From Rhizomucor pusillus (lineage: Eukaryota > Mucoromycota > Mucoromycetes > Mucorales > Lichtheimiaceae), in assembly GCA_900175165.2 (NCBI GenBank), contig FWWN02000671.1, positions 1,198 to 65,197 of the forward strand: a stretch of DNA of 64,000 bases. Direction: 5' to 3'. The number at the start of each line of letters is the position of its first letter. The first letter of the stretch is position 1. A program made the translations under genes and the position numbers. Below, piece by piece: positions 49,466-61,355 of the stretch. The notes below the pieces were generated by a model. The model saw nothing but the letters and a program-made list of their open reading frames with translations. It was not told the DNA's origin and made no database searches.

Positions 49466-50678
49466 ATGCTCTTGTCCCGTGTCGTGCGTAACACTGCTTT
49501 CCACCGCACACTCTTGTCTGCTGCAAGAAGCTCATCATTCAGCACCACCCGTTTTTCGATGGCACCACAGCACCACAAAGTTGTTGTAATTGGCTCCGGT
49601 CCAGCTGGTATGTAAACTCTATCTACATGTCAAGTGCTCGATCTGAACAATCGTGGAACAGGTCACACTGCTGCGATTTACCTAGCTCGTGCGAAACTTA
49701 ACCCTACCATGTTTGAGGGTCTTATGGCCAACGGTTTTGCTCCTGGTGGCCAGCTTACGACGACGACCGACGTTGAAAACTACCCCGGCTTTCCTGACGG
49801 CGTCCTGGGCGGCGAGCTGATGCAGCTTATGCGTGACCAATCTGAAAAGTGTGGAACGACAATAGAGACTGAGACCATTGCAAAGCTTGACTGCAAGCAT
49901 CGGCCTTTCCGGCTCTGGCGCGAAGGTGCTGAGGATGGCGAACCCACAGATACCAGCGACGCCGTCATCATTGCTACCGGCGCCTCCGCCAAGCGCATGA
50001 ATCTGCCTGGAGAAGAAAAATACTGGCAACACGGTATCTCTGCATGTGCAGTATGCGACGGTGCCGTGCCTATCTTTCGAAACAAGCCGCTTGTTGTTGT
50101 AGGTGGAGGCGACTCGGCAGCGGAAGAATCCATTTATTTGACGAAATGTAAGGATGAGTTGAAGAAACACTAGTTTTTGGACTGTTCTGTTTAATTTTCT
50201 TATCTCAGATGGCTCTCATGTTCATGTTCTTGTACGTCGCGACCGTCTGCGAGCATCCAAGGTGATGGCCGAGCGACTTTTGAAACATCCAAAGATTACT
50301 GTCCACTTTAACACGGTGGCAACGGAGGCCGTGGGCGATGGAAAATTGCTGACGGGAGTCAAGACACGCGATACAGTCACCGGAGAGACTGGCCAGCTCG
50401 ATGCCAACGGTCTATTTTATGCGATTGGACACGAGCCTGCTACAGCGCTCGTAAAGGGACAAGTGGATTTGGATGAAGCTGGTTATATCAAGACAGTCCC
50501 CGGCTCTGCAGTAACGAGCGTTCCTGGGCTGTTTGCAGCGGGTGACGTCCAAGACAAGCGATACAGACAAGCTGTCACCAGTGCAGGATCAGGTTGTATG
50601 GCTGCCCTGGATGCTGAGCGATATTTGAGCGAACTCGACGCGGGCATTGAGCTGGATAATCGATCCTCCAAAATGTAG
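49466..50678 (+). CDS. TRR1: thioredoxin reductase, low-Mr type
   Basis: Three exons (49466..49607, 49662..50147, 50209..50678) encode 365 residues. This FAD/NADPH enzyme reduces thioredoxin. The FAD motif [19 protein letters not shown] is split by intron 1; [16 protein letters not shown], the redox-active [20 protein letters not shown] (NADPH fold) and [16 protein letters not shown] follow. The first 31 residues are rich in Arg/Ser with no acidic residues and look like a mitochondrial presequence. A second in-frame ATG at residue 32 (49559) would give a cytosolic form that begins at the conserved core. One gene could thus serve both compartments. Confidence 0.95.
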
Positions 50679-50758
50679 AATATCTCAAGCCACACCTCGC
50701 TGTGAAATTATAGACATTTCTATCCTCCCACCTTTTCACTCCCATTGCATAGATAATA

Positions 50759-51412
50759 ATGAAAGACTACCAACGAGAATTCATTGAATTTGCACTTGCC
50801 AACGATGTTCTCAAGTTTGGCTCCTTTGTGCTAAAGTCTGGCCGTGTTTCTCCCTACTTTTTCAACGCCGGTCTGTTTAGCAGCGGCAAGCTTCTTGGCG
50901 CCATTGGCCGTTACTACGCCGCTGCTCTCGTCGATGCCAACTTCAACTACGATGTTCTGTTCGGTCCTGCCTACAAGGGCATTCCTCTTGTCTGCGCTAC
51001 TGCCTTGGCTCTCAATGCCGAGCACGGTCAGGAAGCACCTTTTGCATTCAACCGTAAGGAAAAGAAGGATCACGGCGAAGGCGGCTCTATCGTCGGTACC
51101 CCGTTGCAAGGCAACGTTGTTGTTGTCGACGATGTCATCACAGCCGGTACTGCTATCAATGAATCCATTGGTATCATCAACGATAACAAGGCCAAATTGA
51201 CTGGTGTCCTTGTTGCCGTCGACCGCGCCGAAGTCGCTCCTGATGGTTCTGGTAAATCCGCTATTCAAGCTATCCAGGAGAAGCAAGGCGTGCCGATCCA
51301 CGCTGTCATTACCATGGATCACATTATGGAATACATGGAAGAAAAAGGCACTTATGGTGAACAATTGGCACTTATGCGCGAATACAAGGCCAAGTATGGC
51401 GTCAAGAACTAG
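50759..51412 (+). CDS. URA5: orotate phosphoribosyltransferase
   Basis: Single-exon gene for 217 residues. The enzyme converts orotate and PRPP to OMP in pyrimidine synthesis. It shows FVLKSGRVSPYFFNAG, LFGPAYKGIPL, FNRKEKKDHGEGG (flexible catalytic loop) and the PRPP motif VVVDDVITAGTAI. Length equals that of fungal Ura5 (about 220). Its codon use is more biased than that of its neighbours (GCC, GTC, AAG), which suggests high expression. The start lies 80 bp after the TRR1 stop, with the same orientation. Confidence 0.96.
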   Translation: MKDYQREFIEFALANDVLKFGSFVLKSGRVSPYFFNAGLFSSGKLLGAIGRYYAAALVDANFNYDVLFGPAYKGIPLVCATALALNAEHGQEAPFAFNRKEKKDHGEGGSIVGTPLQGNVVVVDDVITAGTAINESIGIINDNKAKLTGVLVAVDRAEVAPDGSGKSAIQAIQEKQGVPIHAVITMDHIMEYMEEKGTYGEQLALMREYKAKYGVKN

Positions 51413-51934
51413 AAACCGTCTCTGCTTACATGTCCCCCCTCCAAACCTCATTCTTATTCTTATCATCATGTCATGTATACAAACATGCTAAAGTTTTCAT
51501 TGTGAAACTTGTACAACACTCACTACAGACAAAAGATATATATCACTCTGGTTTTGCATTTATAGTAATTTATAGTTGTGATGTACTGAACCGGCCAATC
51601 TTCCAGAAATGATCCATACAGTAGACTGTTTTGAAAAAATGGGCGAGAGATGGTGGTAATGTGTCCTACTTTTTTTGTCACTCAAAAAGTGAGAGAAGCA
51701 GCCGGCATAAGCAATTGTAAGACAAAGTCAATCTCCCATTTTTACCACACTTTTCGTATCTGAAAGAAAAACTCCTTGGTTGCATCTTCAGTAATGCACG
51801 ACATGGCCGAGTGACCTGATAATGACCACTGTCTATTTATTCTGAGCAAATTGCTTTGATGACAACCGCGCTTGAAGGTTCTCAACCCAAAAACTGTCAA
51901 AATTGCCCGACCTTCCAAAACGGATACTTTGTTC
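51413..51934. other. intergenic, no gene recognised
   Basis: About 520 bp between URA5 and the ArgRS gene. Nothing recognised. Confidence 0.5.
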
Positions 51935-53916
51935 ATGAGTGTAGCCCTGCGATTCAAGCAGGCAGTCGCCAGACACGTATCAAAATCGCTGGCACTAGAA
52001 GAATCGCAGCTCGTTCCTCTTCTTCGAGTTCCTAAAAAGCTGCAGGATGGCCACTATTCATTGTCCCTGGCAAGACTGTCAAATGTTCTTGACAGGAGTT
52101 CTCTAGATCGCGGACCTGACGACATATCAAAAGAGATTGCACAAAAGGTTAGAAAGTTATCAATGCAACGACAGTGACGCATGACGCCAGGCAGCGTATT
52201 GAATGCAGACAGCGTAGTTCCAACCAGATTCGCTAGTATCACATGTATCAAGTAAAGGACCCAACCTGCAATTCTACCTGCAGCAGACAGAATTTGTCAA
52301 GCAAGTACTCGAACAAGTATACAATGATGCGCATAAATACGGCTGGAGTCACGTTAAAGCAGACGAAAGACAGCCTACAGTTATCATCGATTACAGCTCG
52401 CCGAATATTGCAAAGCCATTCCATGCAGGACATTTACGAAGTACAATTTTGGGAAACTTTGTCAAGCGAATTCATCAAGTGATGGGCTATCGAGTTGTCG
52501 GTATTAATTATCTCGGCGATTGGGGAAAGCAGTATGGTAAGTAAAGAGAGGTTCTTCTGCGTCAGCATCCCATGGATAGCACTCAGACATGACCTCCAGG
52601 CATGTTGGCTATCGGCTTTGAACGATATGGCAACTTGGAGAAACTTAAAGACGACCCGATTCATCATTTATATGAAGTCTATGTGAAAATAAATCAAGAC
52701 GCGAAACAGGATCCAATGATAAGTACATTGGCCGCGCAATATTTCGCCAAGATGGAACAAGGCAAGTTAGTGACCCACTGTAAAGTCATGTCGATCTTGC
52801 ACCAACGAAATATTCGGCAAACGCACAGGTGATAAGAACGCACTTGATCAATGGAAAACGTTCCGTGACTTGAGCATCGCATCCTACGCGGCGATTTACG
52901 AACGACTGGGTGTCAACTTTGAAGTATATTCCGGAGAGTCCCAAGTCGAATCATATATACCTAAAGTGCATCAGCTGTTGCAAGACAAAAATTTAGTCGA
53001 ATACGCAGAGGATGGTTCGCAATCAATAGATCTGTCAGCCTACAACCTTGGTTCCGCAGTAGTCCGGCGCAGCGATGGAACGAGTTTATATCTAACCCGA
53101 GACCTGGCGAGCTTACTCATGCGGAAGAGCGAGTACAATTTTGACAAGGCTATCTATGTGGTGGGCGTAGAACAGGAGCAGTACTTTAAACAGGTATTCA
53201 AAGCTGCAGAGCTCATGATGGGCGAGACTGGTCAGTTGCAGCACGTCAGCTTTGGTCGAATCAATGGCATGTCTACGCGACAAGGCACTGCCGTGTTCCT
53301 GCAAGATATATTAGACATGGCAAAGTCAAAAATACTGGACTACATGCAAAATGTAAAGCAAACATTCCACGACGATGAAACGGCAGATCAGCTCGGGGTA
53401 TCAGCCATCCTCGTACAAGACATGAAAAGCAAACGGAACAAAAACTACAGCTTTGCATGGGATAGGATGACAGATGCACGAGGAGACACTGGAGTGTTTT
53501 TGCAATATGCTCATGCACGAGCGTGCGGGTATGCTCGCATTTAGCTAGAAAAAGGCTGGGCATATGTTTCTAACATCACCTGATTATCATTTAGAATTGA
53601 ACGCAAGGCAGAAACGCCAGTTTCGGTCGATTGCAACTATGCACTGCTTCATGAACCAGAAGCTATCCATCTAGTGCAAATGATTTCAGACTTCCCGGAA
53701 CTGGTCGATGATTCGTTTGAGACTTTGGAACCATGCACGATTGTAAACTACTTGTTTAAACTATCCCACGCTACGAGTGCAGCAAGCAAGGCACTGCGGG
53801 TCAAAGACAGCGAGCAGGAACTCGCCAAGGCTCGCATGCTTCTCTTCTGGGCAGCCAGGACAACCTTATTCAATGGCATGTCCCTGATCGGATTAAAGCC
53901 GTTGCAAAGAATGTAG
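51935..53916 (+). CDS. arginyl-tRNA synthetase
   Basis: Five exons (51935..52147, 52218..52536, 52600..52761, 52829..53528, 53595..53916) encode 571 residues, somewhat shorter than yeast cytosolic ArgRS (607). This class I synthetase charges tRNA-Arg. Marks are LVPLLRVPKK, GPNLQFYL, SSPNIAKPFHAGHLRST (HIGH motif as HAGH), GDWGKQYG, FERYGN, YSGESQVES, SDGTSLYLTRD and GMSTRQGTAVFL in the place of KMSKS. The anticodon-binding domain ends with LKPLQRM, like yeast VERM. Exon 2 is taken from the acceptor at 52217, which restores the family's pattern. Intron 52762..52828 needs a GCAAGT donor. Whether it serves the cytosol, mitochondria or both is not clear. Confidence 0.93.
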
Positions 53917-54287
53917 AGCCTTGTAAACATCAGTAGCCGTTCTTGTTATATAAACATTGTACAGATTAATGGAGAAAATGTTTGGTAGCACCAGCACCCG
54001 CGATCTGACCTCGCCTTATTTCGTGAGGTTATAGGCTGCAGGCAGCCGTATTTGCATATCGACATCCTACGTAGATAGCGGCGGCCGCGAAACTGAACCA
54101 AAGAAAAAGAGGCGGGAACGCAATCATCCACATTATTTTCATTTTGGAAGATCGAGATTATTAAAGAAACGGCTTGAATAGAGGAAGGAGTAGGGAGAAA
54201 TATACTAGACAGACAAAGGGAAAGGTACATATATTTAGAGTATAGTGATAGAAAGGTAAGTAGAGATAAGGTTGTTAAGACCTTTGT
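53917..54287. other. convergent intergenic region
   Basis: About 370 bp between the ArgRS stop and the stop of the Ala-rich gene on the other strand. Nothing recognised. Confidence 0.5.
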
Positions 54288-55406
54288 TCAAGCAGCAGCT
54301 TGCACTGCTGGAGCTGCAGCAGTCGTAGCAGCAGCCGCATGCTCGTCTTCAGAAGTTGCGGTGGGTTTCTTCTTGCCATGAGGGAAAGACTTTAGAATCT
54401 GAGTTAGACGACGACCGAGCGGCGACGACGACGCTGCGGTGGTGGTGGTCGTCTTGTCAGCCGAAGTGGACTCAGCAGCGGGTTCGTGAGGTTGCGATTC
54501 TGCATAAGATGAATTTTTCAATGCATATTCTCAATATAGATTCCATCATCATCGTTACACCAAACCACATCCTTTTTCAACCTTGTGCCCGCCAATATGA
54601 TCCCCGGTTACACTTACCACCTGCTGTTGCTGCCGCGGCAGCAGCGGGAGCTTCCTCGTGTGCGGAAGGATCTTCACCTTCCTTCTTCTTTGCAAAGAAC
54701 TTGTTCAGGATAGAGTTGCGCTTGATCTGGTCGATCACGTTGGCAGTTGGTTCCTTGGCTTGATGATCCTTGGCAGGTGGTACAGGTGCAGCATCTTCCT
54801 GATGCTCTGCAGGAGTAGTACCTTCGGCTAAACATCCACAAGTTACACGACTGCTTTAAATGATAAAAAAGGGAGTCAGTTTTACCTTGCTCAGTTGCGG
54901 CTGCTGCCGATTCAGAGGCTGCTGCGGGAGCTGCTTCATCTTTCTGGAACGTAGAACAACCACTTAGCAGAGCTGTAACTTAAAGCACCGTCGCCACCAA
55001 GGGAGTCATCAGCTCAAGTTTAATTACTTACCTTGCCACGGTTGAAAATATTTTCCAAGATGACTCGAGACTTGCGCTTTTCCGTCTTGTCCGTGGGATG
55101 CTCAGCGGCAGCAGCTGCCTCTGCGGGCGCCGCGGCGGGAGTCTCGGATGCCTCAGCTGCTGCCTCGTTCGACTCGGAAGTCCTTTTGTTATGCTCAGCA
55201 GCCTTCTCCGCGGCTGTAGCGATGGATTTCTTAGCCTTGTTGTACAAGACAGATAGGCGACGAGTAGCGCTGTTAGTCTTTGGAGATGATGGTTCCTCCT
55301 GTTCACCGGCAGGTAGCGGAGGGACAGGCTTCGTTTCAGCAGCTGAAGCTGTTGCAGGAGCAGCGGTGTTTTCTGGATCTTGTGTCTGGTTTGCTTCGCT
55401 AGACAT
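54288..55406 (-). CDS. Ala/Glu-rich disordered protein with repeated basic amphipathic motifs
   Basis: Four exons (55406..55032, 54943..54886, 54827..54618, 54499..54288) encode 284 residues. I do not recognise a family. Most of it is Ala/Pro/Glu/Thr low complexity, but four short basic-hydrophobic segments stand out: RRLSVLYNKAKKS, SRVILENIFNRGK, RNSILNKFFAKKK and RRLTQILKSFPHGKKK. Each has hydrophobic residues spaced as in an amphipathic helix and a basic end; the first, third and fourth have R-x-S/T sites. They look like diverged copies of one module, perhaps for membrane or protein binding (inference). No signal peptide or membrane span is seen. The splice sites are conventional and all phases agree, which supports a real gene. 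Confidence 0.65.
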
Positions 55407-56449
55407 ATTAAGGCAAAGAAGAAAAGAGAAACAACGATGGTCTGTGGGGATCAAACGATGAAAAAAGATGCTTTAAAATATGAGCTAAGTGCGGAGAGTG
55501 AAATCCGAGTGTCATCCCATTGACAGCTGACCCAAGTCAAGCATGAACTGCAAAAGTGATCAGCGCCCAAATAGTCTTTTCCGCGGATTATCGGATCGAG
55601 ACTCACGCTGATCCACAAAGCAAAAATCTTTTGTATTCTGGGAAAATTTGTGGTACTCATCTGCATTATTGCCCATATTTGATTTGCGCCAATACGCCCT
55701 CGCCTCACATGACAATCGCAAATATAGAATAATACGTATCTGTTGTTGATGGGAATGAAACCGACCATCTGTCTCAATCTGAAAACTATTGGATCTACAT
55801 GATCACTGAATGTAGCTGCTGCTTTTAGCAGTAATGTAGTATAGTAGATTACAGCAAGTATATCTTTTGGTGATTCTGCTCCCGCAGATCGTGTAGTGGA
55901 ATTAAGGTTAGAGAGTAGAGCAACAAGCTATCATTTAAAACTGGGGTCAACATTTTCCCTCAATGCATTAGGCAATTCAGCTACATTAATTCGAATGTCT
56001 CTAACACCACATTCGCTTTTCCAAACCCATCCCCCCACTGCACACACCGTGCGAAAAAAAGTTCAACGACCTAATCAGGACCAGTTTGTCACTTTGCAGA
56101 CATATTTGCAACACTGTTCTGAAAAACGGAAAAGAAATGTCGATAAATAAGGCATGGGCGCAAATAAAAAAAGTATGTTTCTCTTGATCACAAGGTTACA
56201 AATTTTGAGTCTACTGGAAACTAAAGTGAAAGCAGCGCAACACAGATAAGCACGATCATGCATCAGTATTGGAGGAAGTCTACCTTTATATGTATACAAA
56301 AAGTTAGTGTACACAAAATTTGCATTTATTTCACAATGTTCCAGGATATTGCTCCATCTTTTGAGAAAAGGAACACAAGATGACGCGAATCCTACCAAAA
56401 AACGTACAAGGAAGGCCATGCCGGGCAAATTCCCTGTGACGGATACTAA
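55407..56449. other. intergenic, no gene recognised
   Basis: About 1 kb. Open frames at 55451..55777 (-) and 55896..56150 (+) are not supported by any family resemblance. Confidence 0.45.
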
Positions 56450-57062
56450 CTATTCTACACAAGTCTCGCAGACCTCAGGTTTTGTTTCCTCTTGCTTTGG
56501 TTCCTCAGCTGGTGCCTTTTTACGGTCAGAGTGACCAAGAGACATGTCCGGTGCAATGATATCTCTTATCAATTGTTTCTAAATACTCTCCAGTGAATAT
56601 ACAAGGAACCTGAAAACGAAAAGACCATGTCGAGCAGCGCTTCTGCTTACCAGTTCCTTGATATCCGGAAGTCCTCCTTTTTCTTTGCGATCCCAGACAA
56701 GAGCTGCAAGACATTGTCATTATCATGCATCGCCCTATATGGCAAAATTATTGTTGGGTAAGCTTACTATCATTGACTTTAACGCGGAATACAGCCGATG
56801 ACCCAGGAATTAACGCTAGTTCTCCAATAACATTGTCAAAAGTAGTCAAAAGCTCCTGACCCATCCAGGCTACAAGTAACATGTCAGTTTACTTGTACAT
56901 AGTCAGTTGCCCCTAGAAACATTACCAGCTCGAAGCATCCACCGACATTTCGTACAATACTGAAAAGACAAATGTCAACGATCTTGGCTGATCTATTGCG
57001 CGTCTAGACTGGCAACTCACTTCGATGGAGATACGAGGCTTTCGTACATCGAGTTCTGACAT
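56450..57062 (-). CDS. Rdx/SelW-type thioredoxin-like protein
   Basis: Five exons (57062..57021, 56959..56926, 56869..56768, 56703..56651, 56578..56450) encode 119 residues. The Rdx family (SelT/SelW/SelH-like) has a thioredoxin-like fold. Marks are ISIEYCTKCRWMLRAAW with the CxxC redox motif (Cys in the place of selenocysteine of animal SelW), ELLTTFDNVIGELALIPGSSAVFRV, LVWDRKEKGGLPDIKELKQ and a tail after LGHSD. The CxxC is split from the start by intron 1. Function in fungi is unknown; redox regulation is inferred from the fold. The last 25 residues are Glu/Lys-rich. Confidence 0.85.
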
Positions 57063-57451
57063 TTTGGAGCAAACCGAGAGAAGAAACGTCTTCGGAGTTC
57101 AGTTTTATAGATGTGATTGTTGCAGCAAAGCATCAGCATGAAACTTACTTTTCGAGCATTGTTGACGATATTTGCAATAGCACTCTTTATGTATAGTCAT
57201 GCAATCGGTTTGATCTCAATACTGGCTTTTCTCTGCTACCATGTACGTTGCTTAACTGTTTTTGCACAAGCAGGCTGTCTTCAGTTTACTTGTTTCTATC
57301 CATGCTCTCTAGTTCTAGACCAGACAGCCACCTGATGAAGTATATATGCAAAAGTTCAAAAGTTCGCAACAACATGGTCAAGTATAAACCACAGTTTGGT
57401 CGGCAACTCTTCGCGTTCTTTATTCAGTCAAAGCTCAGCTGTCAATTACAT

Positions 57452-58206
57452 TTAAGCACGCTTGGAAATGCGGGCGTTGCGTGCCAACTGACGGGCATTG
57501 AGGCGAACAACCTTGCGATCGTTAGCAACGGGGACAGCCTTCTCCTTCTCGGTCAAGATGATCTGAATGTGGGAGGGCGAAGACATGAAGGGGTTGCTAT
57601 ATACAACAAAGTTCCGTGAGTATTAAATCACATCGATATCTCTACGCACAAACGTACATTCTACCGTGTGCACGGTAAGTGCGGCGGCGGTGCTTGGGTG
57701 CCTGGTTGACGACAGCGCTGGAAATGTACAAGTCCTCGACGTTCAAGCCCTTGGCCTCAGCGTTAGCCTCGGCGTTCTTCAAAAGATCAACAATGTATTT
57801 GACCGACTTGACGGGCCAGCGACCTTGGGTGGTCTTGAACTCCTTGGCCTGAGCGGTGCGGCCGACACCACCGTTGAAACGGCGGAAAGGAATGCACTGC
57901 TTCTTCTCAGTGACATTCTTCAAATAGGCATAAGCCTTGTTCAACTTCATGCCTTGAATGGCGGCAGCAACTTCGTGGGTGTTCTTGAACTAGATATGCC
58001 GAAATAAAGAATAAGTGTCAGTTGAGAAAAATGAATGGCGAATGAAAGCTAGTTCTATATATGCGTACGTGAACACGAAGGTAGGAGCCTCGGGACAGGG
58101 CAGCTAAATGTCACATTAAAAATCAGAATCGTTTCGTCTTTAGCATTGAAAGTTCGAATCGCCTACCCTTTGAGGGGTTTGCCGGGGTTGCCGCGTATTT
58201 AACCAT
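57452..58206 (-). CDS. RPL17: 60S ribosomal protein L17 (uL22)
   Basis: Four exons (58206..58167, 58103..58069, 57989..57658, 57596..57452) encode 183 residues, as in yeast Rpl17. It lies near the exit tunnel of the large subunit. Marks are [87 protein letters not shown] and [22 protein letters not shown]. Codon use is strongly biased (AAG, CGC, GTC), as expected for a ribosomal protein. Two very short 5' exons are typical of fungal ribosomal protein genes. Confidence 0.97.
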
Positions 58207-60298
58207 GACAGCTGTAATGGGATTAGAATCGAGCCGTTAGCCGAATGAGCTCCAACAGGTTCTTGTACGAATTTCCTCCCCCCACTATCGAAATCCATCC
58301 ATCGATCCGACATTCATCCTCATCCGTCATCGCTGGTGCTCCATCCATCCATTGTCTACTGTCATCCTCGTCTACATGGGATGTAACTTACCTAATTTTG
58401 CGAAAGGGGGGTTTCTTACAGTTCCTCACAAGCAAGTGTAAGTCTGCGCCTATGGTTGGTTTGAATCTCCGGCTGTCAAGGGGCGGTTGGAAACATTGCT
58501 GGGTGATAAAATATATTCTACATATTGCCAACTATTGCCCAAACCCTCCATTATTTTGCGATATATGCTAATGTTTGGATTTGAAATTCGTAAAGCTATG
58601 CTAAAAGAAAAACACATACTGAGACTACATGGTTTCCTAATTTGGTATGCAATTTTTCGCAGAAGCAAGCAGAACGTATTTAAGACTTGAACGGGATCAT
58701 CGCGAAGAATAGTTTGTATGCTCATCTGTTCTTGGTTTTCTCTAGGAGCAAATGAGAGTTAGCAAATGTGTGTAGAGGAAGGAGTAAGGGGGAAAGATAA
58801 AGTAAGAAACAGCATGGACGATAGCAAGACGGGCAACTCAGCGACTATCACGACATGATCAATATCGTTTGGACTATGAGCAGTTTCAAGTCATCTTGAG
58901 GATAAGTGATACATATATCTTCACAGGAAAGCTTCCGTTCGAGTATGTCACCAACTTGCAACTTGTTTTTCGTTTATCACATATAGGCACGGGCCTAGCT
59001 GTGTCCTCAGGGTTATTTGTAACTGAAAACGGCTACATAGCCCAAATGCATACATTTGGGATTTTATGTATAGGTTTACTATCTAATACTTCCAAAGCTA
59101 AACATATTTTGAATTTTCGTGACAATTTGCACATGTCCCGCGGTTAGCATAAAGCAGCGAGGATTGCAAAATGTAACCACATGCACCGACGTATCAACCG
59201 GTGATGACAGTATCACTTGCACAAAAAAACAAATCGCTGACTCGCACGATGCAATATGATCAATTGGATCATTGGGTTACAGTCATAGACCTGCTGCTAT
59301 GCAACGATGTTTGCCTGTCTCCACATGTTTGATCAGATCTGATGCATTCCGATCCCTTTCCCCTTTTACAGTGGACTATGAAAAGATCTTGATCTAGGGT
59401 ATTCAATGATATGTATCAGGTACAATCAGTGCCTTTAGGTCGACGATGTAAAGAGGTTCAAATCCCGCAACAGTTGAACAATGACAGATCTGATCTCTTG
59501 TTGCTACTGGAATGGACATTAAGTCGTCGCTGAAACGGAACTTTCAATAAGCAGGATCCGTGAATCAGTTAGTGCAGATGATAATAGATCTCGATCGAGA
59601 ACCTGCGTTGTGTAGCGAATTGGCAAGAACTATGAGCACTGGAGGTTGATGACACCCTTAGATATATCCATTGGTGGAGACAATGTTGTACGAAATCAAG
59701 CAATCCTGTGGCGCTGCATAAAACAACTTCGTTTTGTCTATAGGCTTCTTCTATATGCTCAGTAGTACCAAACCATCTTGGGACGTCGCTGAGCAATCAT
59801 GTTTGTAATGTTCGCAAAAACCATGAAAAAAGTTGTTCGCTGCCGCGTTAAATGATACTTGTATTTATTCATTAATCTGAGAATATCGCTCACGATAAGA
59901 AAAGATTTCCCCGCATGTATTCTTCAACTCGGTGCTTTGGTCTAGTCAAGTTCGGCGCAGCTCCATTGACTTTTTTCTATTCCTTGCCACAACTGCCTGG
60001 TTGAGAGTCTATCCGATTCAATCAATGAAAGGTAAATTAAGTTATCGAAGGGGAGCAGGTTGAAGATATCTTGCAAGATAGCTACATAGCTCATTGATAG
60101 TGGAAAGGGCTCTATCTGATGCAGATCACATCCATTGATGAGGGGATGGCTCCATTTTGGGCACATTCTATTGGGCTGTGCGCCGTACGGCTAATAATAT
60201 CAAGATGATGGTCGGATGTCTAAAACTTCTTGAATCTGATTTCAGGGAGAATCTGATAATGCTCGATCTGATTATCATCACAGACATTTACTGCGACG
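58207..60298. other. intergenic, no gene recognised
   Basis: About 2.1 kb. The open frame at 58869..59147 (+) has no family resemblance. A tRNA-like T-arm near 59454..59466 lacks a matching stem. Several GATCTGAT-like words lie near 60230..60275, just upstream of the phytochelatin-synthase homologue. Confidence 0.45.
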
Positions 60299-60306
60299 TA
60301 TAAATA
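60299..60306 (+). promoter_or_regulatory. TATA box of the phytochelatin-synthase homologue
   Basis: TATAAATA, 64 bp upstream of the ATG at 60363. Confidence 0.5.
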
Positions 60307-60362
60307 CAGCTGAGCTCTCCCCTCATTGGACCTGCATATATCCTTATTTCTGCAATCTTCCA

Positions 60363-61355
60363 ATGTCTATAACACTCCAGCGTCTCGGAAAGCAGCTTTT
60401 CTTCAAGAGCCCAGCCTTGAATAAACCACTCGTTGCTGGATACGCTACCACCGCTATACCCTCTTTAACCTCATCTGGACGCATACTACCAACAATTGAA
60501 CCATCTCAAAGCAACAAGCAGCTTTACGCATTTACATCATTGGAAGGCAAACGGCTTTTCCGTGAAGCTATGGATCAAGGTCACGCTGAAAGTTTCTTCA
60601 AGTTGATGGGAAATTTCAGTGGTCAATCGTCCTCTATGCTTGGAAGTGTCAGTTCATGTAAGCTTCATTATTCTATACGATAATTTTTATCTTAAAATCT
60701 AATAATTTTCTGCAGTGGCCATGGTTTTGAATGCATTGGAGATTGATCCCAAACGTCGGTGGAAAGGCAGCTGGCGATGGTATTCTGGTAAGTTTAAGAG
60801 CCTGTGATTGGCTAAATTAGAAACTAATCAAATTCCCGTTTATCAGATGAAATCCTGGAAACCTGCTCCACTAGAGAGCAAGTGCTCACGAGAGGCATGT
60901 CCTTTGACGAATTTGCGTGCACAGCCCAATCACACTGCCACGTCCAACCCTACCGTGCATCATCCTCACCCCCCGGTTATTCTCGATTTATTCGACATCT
61001 CTCGCTCGTCACATCCAAAGGAAGCCCATCCATTATGGTTGTCAACTATTCAAGATCGCGGCTTGGTCAAAAAGCACAGAAATTCAGCGGGCATTTTAGT
61101 CCTGTTGGAGGATACAACAAGGCGTCAAACAGAGTTTTGATTATGGACGTTGCTCGGGGCCAGTATCCCAGTGTCTGGGTCGATGCTCGTGCTTTGTACG
61201 AAGCAATGCAAGAAGGTGATATCTACGAAGCTGGCAAGAGCAGAGGATATTTCCTGCTGGAAGCACCTGGATCGTTTATCAATCAACCATCTATTACCTG
61301 CAATGCTTGTTCCCAACGTCACTGTCAAAAGCAACGAGTCCAAGCAAACGCATAA
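60363..61355 (+). CDS. phytochelatin-synthase family protein lacking the catalytic cysteine
   Basis: Three exons (60363..60657, 60716..60787, 60847..61355) encode 291 residues. Phytochelatin synthase is a papain-like glutathione gamma-glutamylcysteinyl transferase that makes metal-binding peptides. The match is clear: LYAFTSLEGKRLFREAM, SSLAMVLNALEIDPKRRWKG, WRWYSDEILETC, FACTAQSHC, SGHFSPVGGYN with His205 and LIMDVARGQYPSVW with Asp223 of the triad. In the usual YCGLxSL motif the nucleophilic Cys is replaced: the aligned stretch reads LGSVSSL, with Gly94 (codon 60642..60644) in the Cys place. The N-terminal 35 residues resemble a mitochondrial presequence. The Cys-rich C-terminal domain of plant enzymes is mostly absent (CNAC and C near the end). 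Confidence 0.85.

Noticed and set aside
58869..59147. Open frame of 92 residues
   Set aside because: No domain, no plausible neighbouring exons, AT-rich spacer.
59400..59480. Possible tRNA gene (T-arm-like GGTTCAAATCC near 59454)
   Set aside because: The flanking bases do not form a 5-bp T stem, and no acceptor stem or anticodon arm fits around it.
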